Positions 29,301-39,600 of a stretch of 64,000 nucleotides of DNA are shown here, one piece after another. The notes beneath the pieces are model-generated. The model was not told where the DNA came from and did no database searches. It worked only from the letters and a program-made list of their open reading frames with translations. A program made the position numbers and the translations under genes. The DNA is from Sclerurus mexicanus (Eukaryota > Chordata > Aves > Passeriformes > Furnariidae), in contig VWZF01002258.1 of assembly GCA_013396755.1 (NCBI GenBank), positions 975,331-1,039,330 on the forward strand, given 5' to 3'. Within the stretch, counting starts at the first letter, position 1; the number at the start of each line of letters is the position of its first letter.

Positions 29301-30591
29301 TCAATACCATTCACCAACATCTCATAGAACACAAAAATTTACCATCATTTCACATTTTAGCACAATACCACAAAAAAGTCAGTCTTCATATACATCTGGT
29401 TTTCCAAGTCAAATACTATAATGTCAAAATGGAAGCTTTAGAAAACAAACTCACCTTTTTGTACAGATACAGTTCATGCCACAGAAATGTCTAGTGACTA
29501 GTTGCAAAGTGTTCATGACACTTCCCCCCTAAAGTGCTCTACAGGCTGTGAGGTTGCTTTTCAGTATCTGCAGAAGCAACCTTCAGTTCTGCAGAAGCTT
29601 CCTGCAGAATTGCAGTGCACAGTTTACATTCAGTTCCTACACCAAGCAAAGTAAACACCACTGTCCTTCCAAAAGGCAAGAACTATTATTTCAGCCCAAA
29701 CTTCATGGTGAAATGGACCTAGCACAGGATCCATACACTAGCCAGCATCAAGCCTGTAACCATGGACTGGAAGAGCAGAGAGCCTGTAGTCAGAAATTAG
29801 ACCATTCCCCAACTGGGAAATAAATCGTTGACAGAAAAATCAGCTCACCTCTAACACATATTTCCCAAAGTGGGCCTGGCATACTTCAAAAAGGAATGCC
29901 TATCCACTTCCCTTTAATGTCAATGCCTCAAGATTATCGCTTTGATTTTTTTCCCACTTCCCCAGCTTGACAGAACACACAAACATATTTTATACTAAAT
30001 ATATATTAAAAATACAATAGCCCATTATTACCTCTCCTTACCAGCCCTTAGATAGTCTTTTGCTCAGAAACATGCAATAATGCTTCTTTTATCAAAATTA
30101 AAAACCCAAGAAGCTAGACCACTTTTTTGCCTGTCTACATTCTTAACACTTATTATGCGCCACCATCAGCGAGACAGGAATACAACAAAATAAATATTTA
30201 TAGCATGACCATAAAAGCCTTTCAGAATATTGCATATCCATTGCAGATATCACAGCCCAGTAACACAAAGTGTCCATGTCTATGATAACTTAAAGTACTC
30301 CTCCACACCCAGAGAGGCAACACTAGATAAAAATTGAAGATTTATTTCAAGACACTCCAATCACTGTGCATAAGAAAACAGCTGCAACCACCTGCATAAT
30401 CCCTTAAGCACTAAGACATCATTCTCCAAGCAGCATTTGACTTCTCAACTGAAGTACTTCAGATTTTGACATTCTTAGTTCTTGTCAGCAGTTCACACAA
30501 GTTCAGCACATCATCATACCCCCTTGTTTCTCCAAGCAGTGCTACAGAACACTGAGCAAATGGCCAAGTGCAGAAAAGGATCCTCACTTAC
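26313..30591. other. AT-rich intronic DNA next to the signal-peptide exon
   Basis: No repeat or RNA gene was recognised. Minus-strand donor-like sites occur at about 26930 and at 29455 (AAAAAG followed by GTGAGT), but neither has a convincing acceptor and open frame, so they are not called as exons. A moderately GC-rich segment at 26530-26780 has no identifiable homology. Confidence 0.4.
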
Positions 30592-30694
30592 CTTGTCCTT
30601 GCCCACTGATCTGGGGACTCCACAGCATCAAAATTACTGCTAATATCCAGTGCACCTGCCCAGCTACTCCATCACTTTCTTGTCTTCCAGCCAT
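30592..30694 (-). CDS. ROBO2: first coding exon, signal peptide of a ROBO2-like axon-guidance receptor (partial gene)
   Basis: Roundabout receptors are single-pass membrane proteins that bind SLIT ligands and steer axons and migrating cells; this exon would supply the cleaved ER signal peptide. Reading down from 30694 gives 34 codons plus one base. There is a long n-region (MAGRQESDGVAGQVH), a hydrophobic core (WILAVILMLW) and a c-region (SPQISGQGQ). The last base, G at 30592, is followed by GTAAGT, a consensus phase-1 donor. The 14 bases 30695-30708 are 5' UTR after an acceptor (TTTCTTTGTATAG), making the whole exon 117 bases. The start sits in a strong context (GCAATGG). From memory, the long ROBO2 isoform also begins MA, has a Trp-containing hydrophobic core and ends GQGQ before a split glycine leading into GSRLRQEDFPP; the phase agrees. 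That next exon is not in the window. ROBO1 and ROBO3 leaders, as I recall them, lack GQGQ. That this is a real signal-peptide exon is likely; the name ROBO2 is an inference from family knowledge. Confidence 0.68.
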
Positions 30695-30699
30695 TGCAT
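30664..30699 (-). CDS. overlapping upstream ORF, 11 codons, in the leader exon
   Basis: An ATG at 30699-30697 lies five bases before the presumed receptor start and in a different frame. It has A at -3 and runs 11 codons to a TAG at 30664, overlapping the receptor coding sequence. In a scanning model ribosomes meet this ATG first, so it could lower translation from the main start. The peptide itself shows no recognisable function. Confidence 0.35.
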   Translation of the reverse strand: MQWLEDKKVME

Positions 30700-30708
30700 T
30701 ATTGGATG
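30695..30708 (-). other. ROBO2: 5' UTR part of the leader exon with its 3' splice acceptor
   Basis: On the minus strand the intron ends in a T-rich run, TTTCTTTGTATAG, with AG at 30710-30709. The exon starts at 30708 and 14 untranslated bases precede the ATG at 30694. In-frame codons upstream stay open until a TAA at about 30742-30740, inside the presumed intron. An acceptor this close to the ATG implies at least one non-coding exon upstream, for which the CpG island at 43735-44495 is the natural place. Confidence 0.55.
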
Positions 30709-31193
30709 CTATACAAAGAAATATTATTGAATGTTTCAGTTATACCTCATGGGAAATATACTTTTGGATGGAGGAAAACAAGACAAAATCCCCACAAATT
30801 TTCTCAGTACACATCTATTGCTGTACTTTAATAAATACTCTCACTAGTTAAAATGCTTTTTCATTCAGAACCTCACTGACTGTTTGCTTAAGACTGTTGC
30901 CTCATAGGCTACTACAAAACCAAAGGAAGTTGCTCTGAAAATGCTTGAATGTACCTTACAGAGGTCCTAAGCTTTACAAATCCAGTCAGCTTTAAGAGAC
31001 CTGAACAAGCAGCACTTGAGTCACTTACAAGTCTTGCTGTATAATGTAGAAACTCTTTTGAGACACAAATCCCTCAACCTTTGAACTTGAATTTTTAAAA
31101 GCTTAGGATTTTACAACACTGAGTTGTGCTACCAGTTACACTTCATTGTGGTCTTTCCTGCACCAACTACGTCTTTTGTTGGTCACTTTACAC
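30709..31193 (-). other. intron immediately upstream of the leader exon
   Basis: AT-rich with no recognisable element. It holds the branch-point and pyrimidine region for the acceptor at 30709-30710; no single branch-point adenine stands out. Confidence 0.35.
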
Positions 31194-31358
31194 ATCATAG
31201 AATGGCCTGGCTTGGAAGGGACCTTAAAGATCACGTGGTTCCAATCCCTTTGCCATGGGCAGAGACATCTTCAACTAAGCCAGGTGGCTCACAGCCCCAT
31301 CCAACCTGGCCTTGAACACATCCTGGTATGGGGCATCCACAGCTTCTCTGGGCAATGT
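31194..31358 (-). mobile_element. CR1 LINE 3' end
   Basis: Clear reverse-complement CR1: ATCATAGAATGGCCTGGC, TTGGAAGGGACCTTAAAGAT, CCTTTGCCATGGGCAGAGAC, ATCCAACCTGGCCTTGAACA, and a final CACAGCTTCTCTGGGCAA. It is a 5'-truncated insertion of about 165 bases with its 3' end at 31194, pointing left, about 490 bases upstream of the leader exon. It is relatively little diverged. Confidence 0.92.
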
Positions 31359-32969
31359 TACTGACATGTGCAACATTTGCCTATTTATTACTCCCCCCAC
31401 CCCACCTCTTCTAGCACTTTAACTCAGGTCTGCTTCTTCAAAAGATCTGTTAAATACTGATTTGTCAGAACCATATTAACTACACAGGCCTGGCTGAAAA
31501 AGATAGGATGCCATTTCTAGCCTAAAGCATAAGCAAGTATCACAGAAGTTGGTATATGAACCTTTAAGTAATTTATCTAGCATGTGGAAAATCTTGCAAT
31601 AATTCCATAAGTAGTTTTTTAAAAATGCAGGATTATAAAAACTTGCTGTGTTTTTACTTTATAAACAGCTGTAAAATTCTTGTGAATAGTGTTTCGGTAA
31701 TTAAAAAAACCTAAAAAGCAAACAGGGAAAACACTACACTAACAGAAGGGAAATCATACTGGTTGATCAAGAATACTTTTAATATTGCTATTATAGTAAG
31801 TTTGATTAAAAAAATCCAGCTATTTTACAAACCCAGAGATGCAGAACCAATCCATAGCAAAAGGTTCAACTGAAATTATACTGTATAATCCTCAGATCTC
31901 AGTTCTGATCTATAATTCTGACAAAAAACATCTCTGCTTTATGCAATTTAAGCACCCAGTATTATTTATGCAATAAAAGTCTAAGTAAAACTACACAGAC
32001 ACAGAGGAATACGACACTTCAGTTTCTTCCTTTTCCACCTACCCCTACGTATGGAGGGAAGACAGACAATGGAAACTCATATAAAAAAATTTGTGGATTT
32101 ATTGATTAGGGTGGAAGGGTAATTTTTCCTGTTTGTTGTGACACTCAAACTTTCTCTTTTGCATTTAATCAGTGCTCCAACTACCAGCCCAGATCTGTAT
32201 CTTCCCATGCACTTCATGTAGCTTCTCGAAATGAAAACTGCCTTTTGCTTCAAGACTGGTTATGGAAGATTTCCCTTTTGCAGAAGGAAAACTCCCCAGT
32301 GTTGAAAACACCTTGATCTTCTTGGTGAGAGCTTGTTTCAAGCCCCACTAGAGCAGCTCTTATTTCAGCAAAACTGTGCTCTCTCCAGCCAGGACTCTCA
32401 GTTCCCCCTTGTCCTCTCTCACTCAGGGATATGAAGGGAAAAGAGAAAGGGGGATGTTAAAGTTTTGTTTTGCCTTGCCTTTTTCTGACTATTTAACCCC
32501 AAAAGGAAAGGGGAAGCAAACCACTGAAAACAGGAGTTCCAAAGCAAAAGTGTAGAACAAAAATATGAATAAATGCCCTAAAAGTATATACACTTTACCA
32601 CCGCAAGGTCAAAGAAATAGTTCATTAAAACAGTGTCTTGGAAAAGAGATACTTTGTTTCACGAATATGCTTTCCCCAAACAAACAGGCACATTTTTTAT
32701 TCTCAGTGTAAGTGAACAGATGGTATTCAATTAGTTATTTACCTACTTTACTATTAATTAAAATGTCCAAGATAATTTCTGTTTTCAATGTGCATACAGA
32801 AATCTAGAGTTCCATAAAAATCTGGCATTTTGATCTACAGCCCTGCTAGCTGCAATGTAAACATTACAATAAAGAAAGCAAAAAGATGTTTTCCAGTACC
32901 TAAAAGAAACCTGGAAAGGGACTTTCTCCAAGCACATATAGTGATAGGACAAAGAGAAACATCTTTGAA
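31359..32969. other. AT-rich intronic DNA without recognised features
   Basis: No exon, RNA gene or repeat was recognised. Composition resembles the flanking intron. Confidence 0.4.
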
Positions 32970-33203
32970 TTGAAAGAGGGCAACTTTAGATTGGCTATTA
33001 GGATGAAATTTCTTACTGTGAGGCTGATGAGACACTGGCCCAGGCTGCACAGAGAAGTTGTGGATGCCCCATCCCTGGAAGTGTCCAAATCCTGGTTGGA
33101 TGGGGCTTTGAACAGCCTGGTCTGGTGGAAGGTGTCCCTGCCCACGGCAAAGGGTCTGGGATAGATAATCTTTAAGATCCTTTCAACCCAGGCCATTCTA
33201 TGA
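32970..33203 (+). mobile_element. CR1 LINE 3' end including the last ORF2 codons
   Basis: Sense-orientation CR1: TGAAAGAGGGCAACTTTAGA, CTTACTGTGAGGCTGATGAG, AGAAGTTGTGGATGCCCCAT, CCTGGTTGGATGGGGCTTTG, GGAAGGTGTCCCTGCCCACG, ending with CAGGCCATTCTATGA at 33203. The conceptual peptide resembles the end of the CR1 ORF2 protein (RLAIRMKFLTVRLMRHW), with some substitutions. It faces right, opposite to the copies at 31194 and 35840. Confidence 0.92.
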
Positions 33204-35839
33204 GAACCTCACAAGGAAAAATCTAACTTTCAAGCAAACAAAAAACCTTTCTTACAAGTTCATAACTAGCAAACAGAAGAAAATAACAGCCATCTAACTA
33301 GGAGGAAGCTTAGATATCAGTATCTGTAGTATTCAAAATGAGAACAGAAGGAAAAATTGTGAGGTTTTTTTAGATCCAAGAGGCATTTTTTATTTCACAA
33401 CGTAGGAACCATCCATGAAACACAAAGAATGAGGCAGAAGGGGGTGCAGGGGACAGGCTGAAGCAGCACACTCCACAACAAGACAGAACTGCAAAGAGAT
33501 GGAGCAAATCTAAGCCTCATAGATACCATTCTTGTCTTCTATAAGATAGCTTGTAAAGGAAAAGAAGCGAAGAAACATAACTGATGCATATTTAACTCAA
33601 ACTTCAAACTAGAGCTTCCATTTCCCAGGAAAAATTCAACAGGAGGCTTTCATTATAGAAGCTGAAAACTGACTCAGAATCAAAAGCATTAGTCTCCTCT
33701 GAATCCTAAGCCTCATTTTTCACACAAGCACAGGGAAACACATTTATCTCAAGCAGGTGCATTTTTTAATTAAAGAAACCTGGCTCTAGTAGGGGCTACC
33801 TTGCCATAAAAAAGCCTAACTGCAGGTATATAATCAACTTTTACAGTATTTGGGTTCACACCAGTACTGCTTCAGCCCTTTTAATACAGGAATAAAATGA
33901 CCAGGGCCAAAACCAAGTCATAAGTGTGCTAGTTAATAGGAACATTGCTGCAACAGGTCAGGAGAGGCTAAAGGGATGAAAAAGTCTTTTTTCACCTGTT
34001 TTCATTTTAGTTATCTTACAAAGAAATGAAAAGAAATCATAATTAATAATAAAAAACACCTAATTTTAAAAGTAAAGCTTCTTTTGTTACAAGACCTATG
34101 GAAAGAAAGCCAAGACATACATAAACCACATCCTTCAAAGGGGCAAAAAAATTATAAATCACTCAATCTCTACAGAGAAAAACTTAGCTTTATTTTACCC
34201 TCCAAACCTGCTCCAAGAGAAAAAGTAATAGAGAGGAAAAAACACCAGACTAACAAATTTAAAACCTTACCTGTAGAACTTCTTTCTCTCTACTTCCTTT
34301 AAATCAGCCATTCACCTCTCACAGACAAAACAAAAGACTACCACCCCCATGCTTTTTATAGTTGCTCAGGCCAGGACTCAGATGAATTTAATAACACCTT
34401 TAATTAACACTTTAATGCAGCTGTGCTTGCATATTTTCTGCACCACACAGTACACAGGGAAAAAACCAAAAACAATCACTGCCACTATTAATTTTACTGG
34501 GTTTTTTTCCATCTAAACTTACATATAAAACATTAACTGAAAAATAGTTACCAGACTTGCTAGCTTCATAGCCAAGAGAAAATGGCAAGGGGACCTTCTT
34601 CACATTTAATGACAATTAACTGTAACTAATTTAGAGTGAACCAGGTGCAGTCAGTTGGCAGTAAATCAGTGAACATGGATAAATCTGTCATATAAAAGAC
34701 TGCAACAAAGTTTGAAGTTTGGTTTAGATGAGACTTTTGCTGAAGTAGTGTTGGCACAAAAAGCTTGGAGGCTTTCAGCTGTATTACCAGAGATTTTTTG
34801 CCATCTCAGTGGCATGACCCATTAAAATCCATAGGCTTTGGAGAATTTTATTTGGAGGTGGCAATAACTTACATCTAATTTGCTTGCTTTTTGTTATTGC
34901 CTAAATTATTTTATGTGCTTTTGTCTTGTTCGAACCACTGAATATATCAACTATGTAGATGTAAGTATCCTTCTTAGTATAAGTAATTTATAAGTTTATT
35001 TATAAAGTTTAATTAAAAATGCCCCAATATTTAATCTATGCAAGCATATACTCAGTAAATTTTTGGGAAATGATGAGCAAAAATATGCCAGCTTTCTGGC
35101 AAATCATGGGGATGTCATTCACCTCATAAAAGTGAAAGTTACTACTGCAGATGAAGGAGAAAAAAGTCAATCCCCAAAAAACTGACAAGACATCACCGAA
35201 CCCACAAAAAAGCTGTAAAATATTTTGAATGTTGATGTCTAAGGAAATTCCACAGACAGACTAAATTTTGATAATACAGATTTCAAAGTCTAAACTGGAT
35301 GCCTTTTACATCCCTGAAACAAGATTCTGACCTTCCTTATGTGCACAAAAATCTTTGATACCAGCAGGCCTGTTTATATCCACGTAACTGAAATCAGAAC
35401 CTGGTCTGGTGCATTCAAAATAATTGAATTTATCACTGATGTCTTGGTTTGCCTGTTACAAAGACTGTATTTTTAAACCTCATTTCTGTTAGTACGTTAC
35501 CAAAGACATTATAAATACAAGATGTCTCAGAGGGCCATCTGTGGAACCAGATACTATCTGGTGAGGACCTCCCTACAGTACCAGGATTGTTTGCACAGTG
35601 TGATGATAAGTAGTGATAAGACTTTTCCTGCTTAAATTCAGAAGCTACGCAAGAGCAGCATAACAAGATCCATACCACACTGGGTGTTTCCAGTGCTGCC
35701 AATGCTGGGCCAAAGCAGAAGAGAACAGGTGACCCAGTACACCTGCTGGTTTGGAGACCACTGTGACTCGACACACGTATCAGATCTGTTGCTGGAACAC
35801 AGCTTCTTATGACATCAGAACATGTGTCTTTGTATATTA
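33204..35839. other. AT-rich intronic DNA
   Basis: Apart from the 47-base exon candidate at 34271-34317, nothing was recognised. There are no RNA genes or mobile elements. Confidence 0.4.
34271..34317 (-). other. candidate 47-base alternative 5' UTR exon
   Basis: On the minus strand a pyrimidine-rich tract (CTTTTGTTTTGTCTGTGAG) precedes 34317, and the segment ends CTACAG followed by GTAAGG, a strong donor with GT at 34270-34269. It lies in the intron between the CpG island and the leader exon, so if used it would be an extra non-coding exon. Support is from splice consensus alone. Confidence 0.15.
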
Positions 35840-36690
35840 TAGAGTCATAGAACCTGCAAAGGGTTTGGTTGGAAGGGACCAGCCTCAGGCAAGGACACCT
35901 TACACTGCGCCAGGTGGCTCAGAGCCCCATCTCCAGCCTGGCCTTGAACACTTTCCCAGCTTCTCTGGGCAACCTGTTCCAGCGCATCCCCATCCTCGCA
36001 GTACAGAATTTCTTCCTAATACCCAATTGAAGCCCACCCTGTTTTAGTTTGAAGCCATTCCCCCTTGTCCTACAGGCCCTTGGAAAAGTCCCTCTCCATC
36101 CTTCCTGTAGGCTCCTTTTAGGTACTGTAAGGCCACAATTAGGCCTCTCTGGTGCCTTCTCTTTTCTGGACTGAACAACCTGAATTCTCTCAGCCTTTCC
36201 TCCCAGCAGAGGTGCTCCATCCCTCTAGCCACACTGGTGGTCTCCTCTGGACTCGCTCCAACAGGTCCATGTCCTCCCCGTGCTGGGACCCCAGAGCTGG
36301 AGGCAGCACTGCAGGTGGGGTCTCACCAGAGCGGAGTAGAGGGGCAGAATCCCCTCCCTGCCCTGCTGCCCACACTGCTTTGGATGCAGCCCAGGACATG
36401 GGGGGTGTCTGGGCTCCCAGTGCACATGGCCAGGGCATGTCCAGCCTCTCACCCACCAGCACCCCCAAGTCCTTCTTAGCCTGGATTGACACGAGGGTTT
36501 GCCCCAACCCAGGTCTTGTTAAACCATGAGATTCCCACGGGCCCCATTCTGGAGCTTGTCCAGATCCCTCAGGACAACATCCTGTCCTTCAGGTGTGTCA
36601 GCCACAACATTCGGCTTGGTGTCACCTGCAAGTTTGCTGAGGGTGCATTCAGTACCACCGTCTGTGTCATTGATGATGACTTTTTGAGTT
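35840..36690 (-). mobile_element. CR1 LINE with C-terminal half of reverse transcriptase domain, degenerate
   Basis: This is the longest CR1 copy, about 850 bases. The 3' end at 35840 (TAGAGTCATAGAACC, GGTTGGAAGGGACC) is followed by the 3' UTR, then ORF2 read on the minus strand. Recognisable ORF2 blocks are KDLGVLVGERLDM, PLYSALVRPHLQCC, MDLLERVQRR, LREFRLFSPEKRR and LIVALQYLKGAYRKDGE. At the 5' side the catalytic box reads LAGDT where CR1 normally has FADDT, so a catalytic aspartate is lost. The frame is broken near 36200-36230 and around 36450-36510. It is a dead fragment; the open frames on the opposite strand are shadows. Confidence 0.9.
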
Positions 36691-39600
36691 AAGCATGCCA
36701 GCCAGAAACTTCTGTGGTGTAACTACAAACTTTCCAAAAGAGATTTAGTAAGAGTGACTCAGAACATCAACTAGAAATTATTGATTATCCAGTAACATAC
36801 TTAATCATTAAGTCACTAACTCATAATCAGGTTTGCTTTCAGAACCTTTCACAGTTTAAGTAACTATTGATTCTACCATACTCTGATTAAAATTTTAAGT
36901 GAAAATTCTAAGAGTTGTAATATTTTTATGATTGAATTTTCTTAACTTCAGATTAATATTATAAAGAAAACAATGTGCACTTCTAAGAGAAATAAAAATT
37001 ACCTACAGACATACTGTAACTGTGAATTAATGGTTCTTGAATGAAGGCAAATGTGTTTTAAGCTAGGCCTTTAGAAAAATAGTTTCTTTCATTCTTTTTT
37101 GTATTGAAACTTATCGATTTCATTTTTATGAAATACTATGGACCTTCATGGCAAATTCATTATGACCGAAAAAGGTTTGTTGTTTTTTGGGGTTTTTTTC
37201 CAAAGTGAAAAAGAAACTTCTTTTGCAATAGAAAGTTTAATTATTGGATTACTTCAGCTTTCAAGATTCCTCATACAGTTGTTCAGATGATAGGCTCTGA
37301 TACAGGAATTGGCTCTATCACTGTAGAGAGCAGAGGAGCTGTGGAAACTATAACCAGTGGTTGAAAGCAGTTCTGTTTGCAGACACCACTCAAAAAATGC
37401 TGATTTACTTCACAAATGACCAAATAAAAATCAAATCTCTTTGTTCATTTTCTGTTGTTGCAGCCTTTAGCTTTCATAGTTTCAATCCTTTCGCAGAACA
37501 GCAGGAAAATTCCATCTCAGAAGCCAAGTTTCCTAGGCAAGAAATTTGTCCTTAAACAAATGTTTTAGAAAAATTATATCAAAGATCTCATAAAGAAACA
37601 AACAAAAAACCCTCTCTTAAATCAGATATGTTCTTTCATGCAAGAAAATTAAATTCAGCATGATTAAATGTGAACCTCTGACTTAGTTCACTTTTTCTAT
37701 TTTCATCCCAAACCAAATAAAGCCTTTCAAACCTACACGTATAACACATTACACAATATAAACAGTCTTTGGATAAGTTTGAAATAGTCAACCACACCAA
37801 ACTTGCAGAAGTCTTGCTTGCAGCCCCATTTATTCGCAATCCTCAATTTCCACATTCAAAAACACATCCCCACTTAGAGTCTCACAGAGGTTATGGTTAG
37901 ACCAGATCACGTGAATCATCTCAGCAGGGAACATCTGCACGCTGTCTGCAGTAGTCTATCTCACTAGCTTTGTATAACTTTTGTAAAAATCCTAAAAGGA
38001 GTATCAGCCACAGTCAACACTGACATGTTAGTCTTTAAATCTATCACAAAAGAGAACTAATCCAAGGAGTAAATAAAACCGTGATGAAAAAATGTTAAGT
38101 TTCCTAATTACAATCATTCATATAATCTGCTTTTGCAGATTAAAATCAATATAATTGACTTTTCTTCCATAAAACCATTTGTTTTGGTTTTCTTTGCTAT
38201 CTCATATACTGAGAAGTAAACTTATAATGCATTAAGAAATTTCAGGTAACTGGCTCTGTCAATACAGTATGAAGGATGAGGAAAAAGTGAGCATAAGAGT
38301 AATACATTTTTCACAAAGTATTGGATCCCATGAACAAGTTAATGATGTTTGAAAGGGAGAAAATGTGAGGACCAAAAGTTTTCAAGTTGCTGACTGATAA
38401 TAATGGTGCCATCTATTGTGCATCCATCACACTGAAGTGCTTGACACATATTTTGGACTGTTTTCATGCATTTTCTTTATGATGATTAATAGTGGCATTG
38501 TACCCTCTGAAACAGCAGCCATCACACAGAGAAAGGTGTACTAAATTAAATTCAGATGATAACTATTTTGATCTCAAACACATATGGAGAAAAATACTGA
38601 AAGGTTAGAACAAAGAAAACAACACCCATGAGGAATACACATTTCTAAGATGAGGGTCCACAACAAACAAAAAGCAGAGAAAAAGGAGTAGGGACAAAAT
38701 GCACTGCTTAAACGCAAGCACTCTTCCAAAGCATCCATTCTGATTTCTTATCCCTACTCTACACTTACATTGAAAGTGCTGAGATTTAAGATGTATTTTC
38801 CTGTGTAACACTTTAAAGGAGAAAGAAAATTTTAGGATAATTTATCTATCTCCTTTGAAGAAGATAGATAAGATAATTAGATTTCTGTAAAAAGAAGAAA
38901 TAAAAGATGATGTGTATCACCTGCCTGCCTCTCACAACCTGGACATGCTGCTGTGGTCTGGTTTGTCTCTTATACCCACCAGAAGTGCACAGAGGTTGAT
39001 GTAACTTACATTTGTTTCCTTGTGGGACTTTAAACACTTTGGCTAAAGCATCTCTTCACTTTTTTTTAGTAGGTAGGGAAAAGAAAATTAGCTTAAAAAC
39101 ACTGGACCAGTGTATTTTGATCTGGTGAGGCTGCAACTGGGGCTTCCAAGCCCCTTAAGGTGACCAAAGCAACTTACAGATGTTTCAGTGCAAGTGTGCT
39201 TGTGCTGGCGCATTTTAACCTGCTGCCTAGGAGGATGAAGGCAGATACTATGGCTCAGCAAACAAACTCTAACTCTTGTTTCCTCTCCTCAGAGGTGGGA
39301 TATAGCAGGGGAGTTTTCACAGTGCACCCTTTGTTCTGTCTCAACAAGAAAATATAAGGGGGAAAAAAATCCCTACTCCCATCAGAAGAGTGGTTATACT
39401 GACTACCTGTATGAGTGTCATAGTGTATATTTAATGACTGGAAACTCTTCAGAAATATCTGGATGCATCATACACATATGGGAATGGTAAACTTCTGCTT
39501 GAACTTGCTTGGGAACCTCTGCAGTCCTGTGTTGTCAAGGGAGCACAGAAGCAGAACTACACTACAGCCTCCCCAGCGTGGGAGCACAGCAGAAGAAATC

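Noticed and set aside
29430..29480. Minus-strand AAAAAG|GTGAGT donor preceded by an ATG
   Set aside because: No acceptable acceptor upstream and only a very short frame after a stop.
30592..30694. Leader exon as ROBO1 or ROBO3, or as an unrelated secreted protein
   Set aside because: The ROBO1 and ROBO3 leaders that I recall do not end in GQGQ. An unrelated protein cannot be fully excluded without a search, so confidence was kept below 0.7.
36152..36529. 125-codon plus-strand open frame
   Set aside because: It lies antisense to the CR1 ORF2 remnant at 35840-36690 and is a shadow of it.
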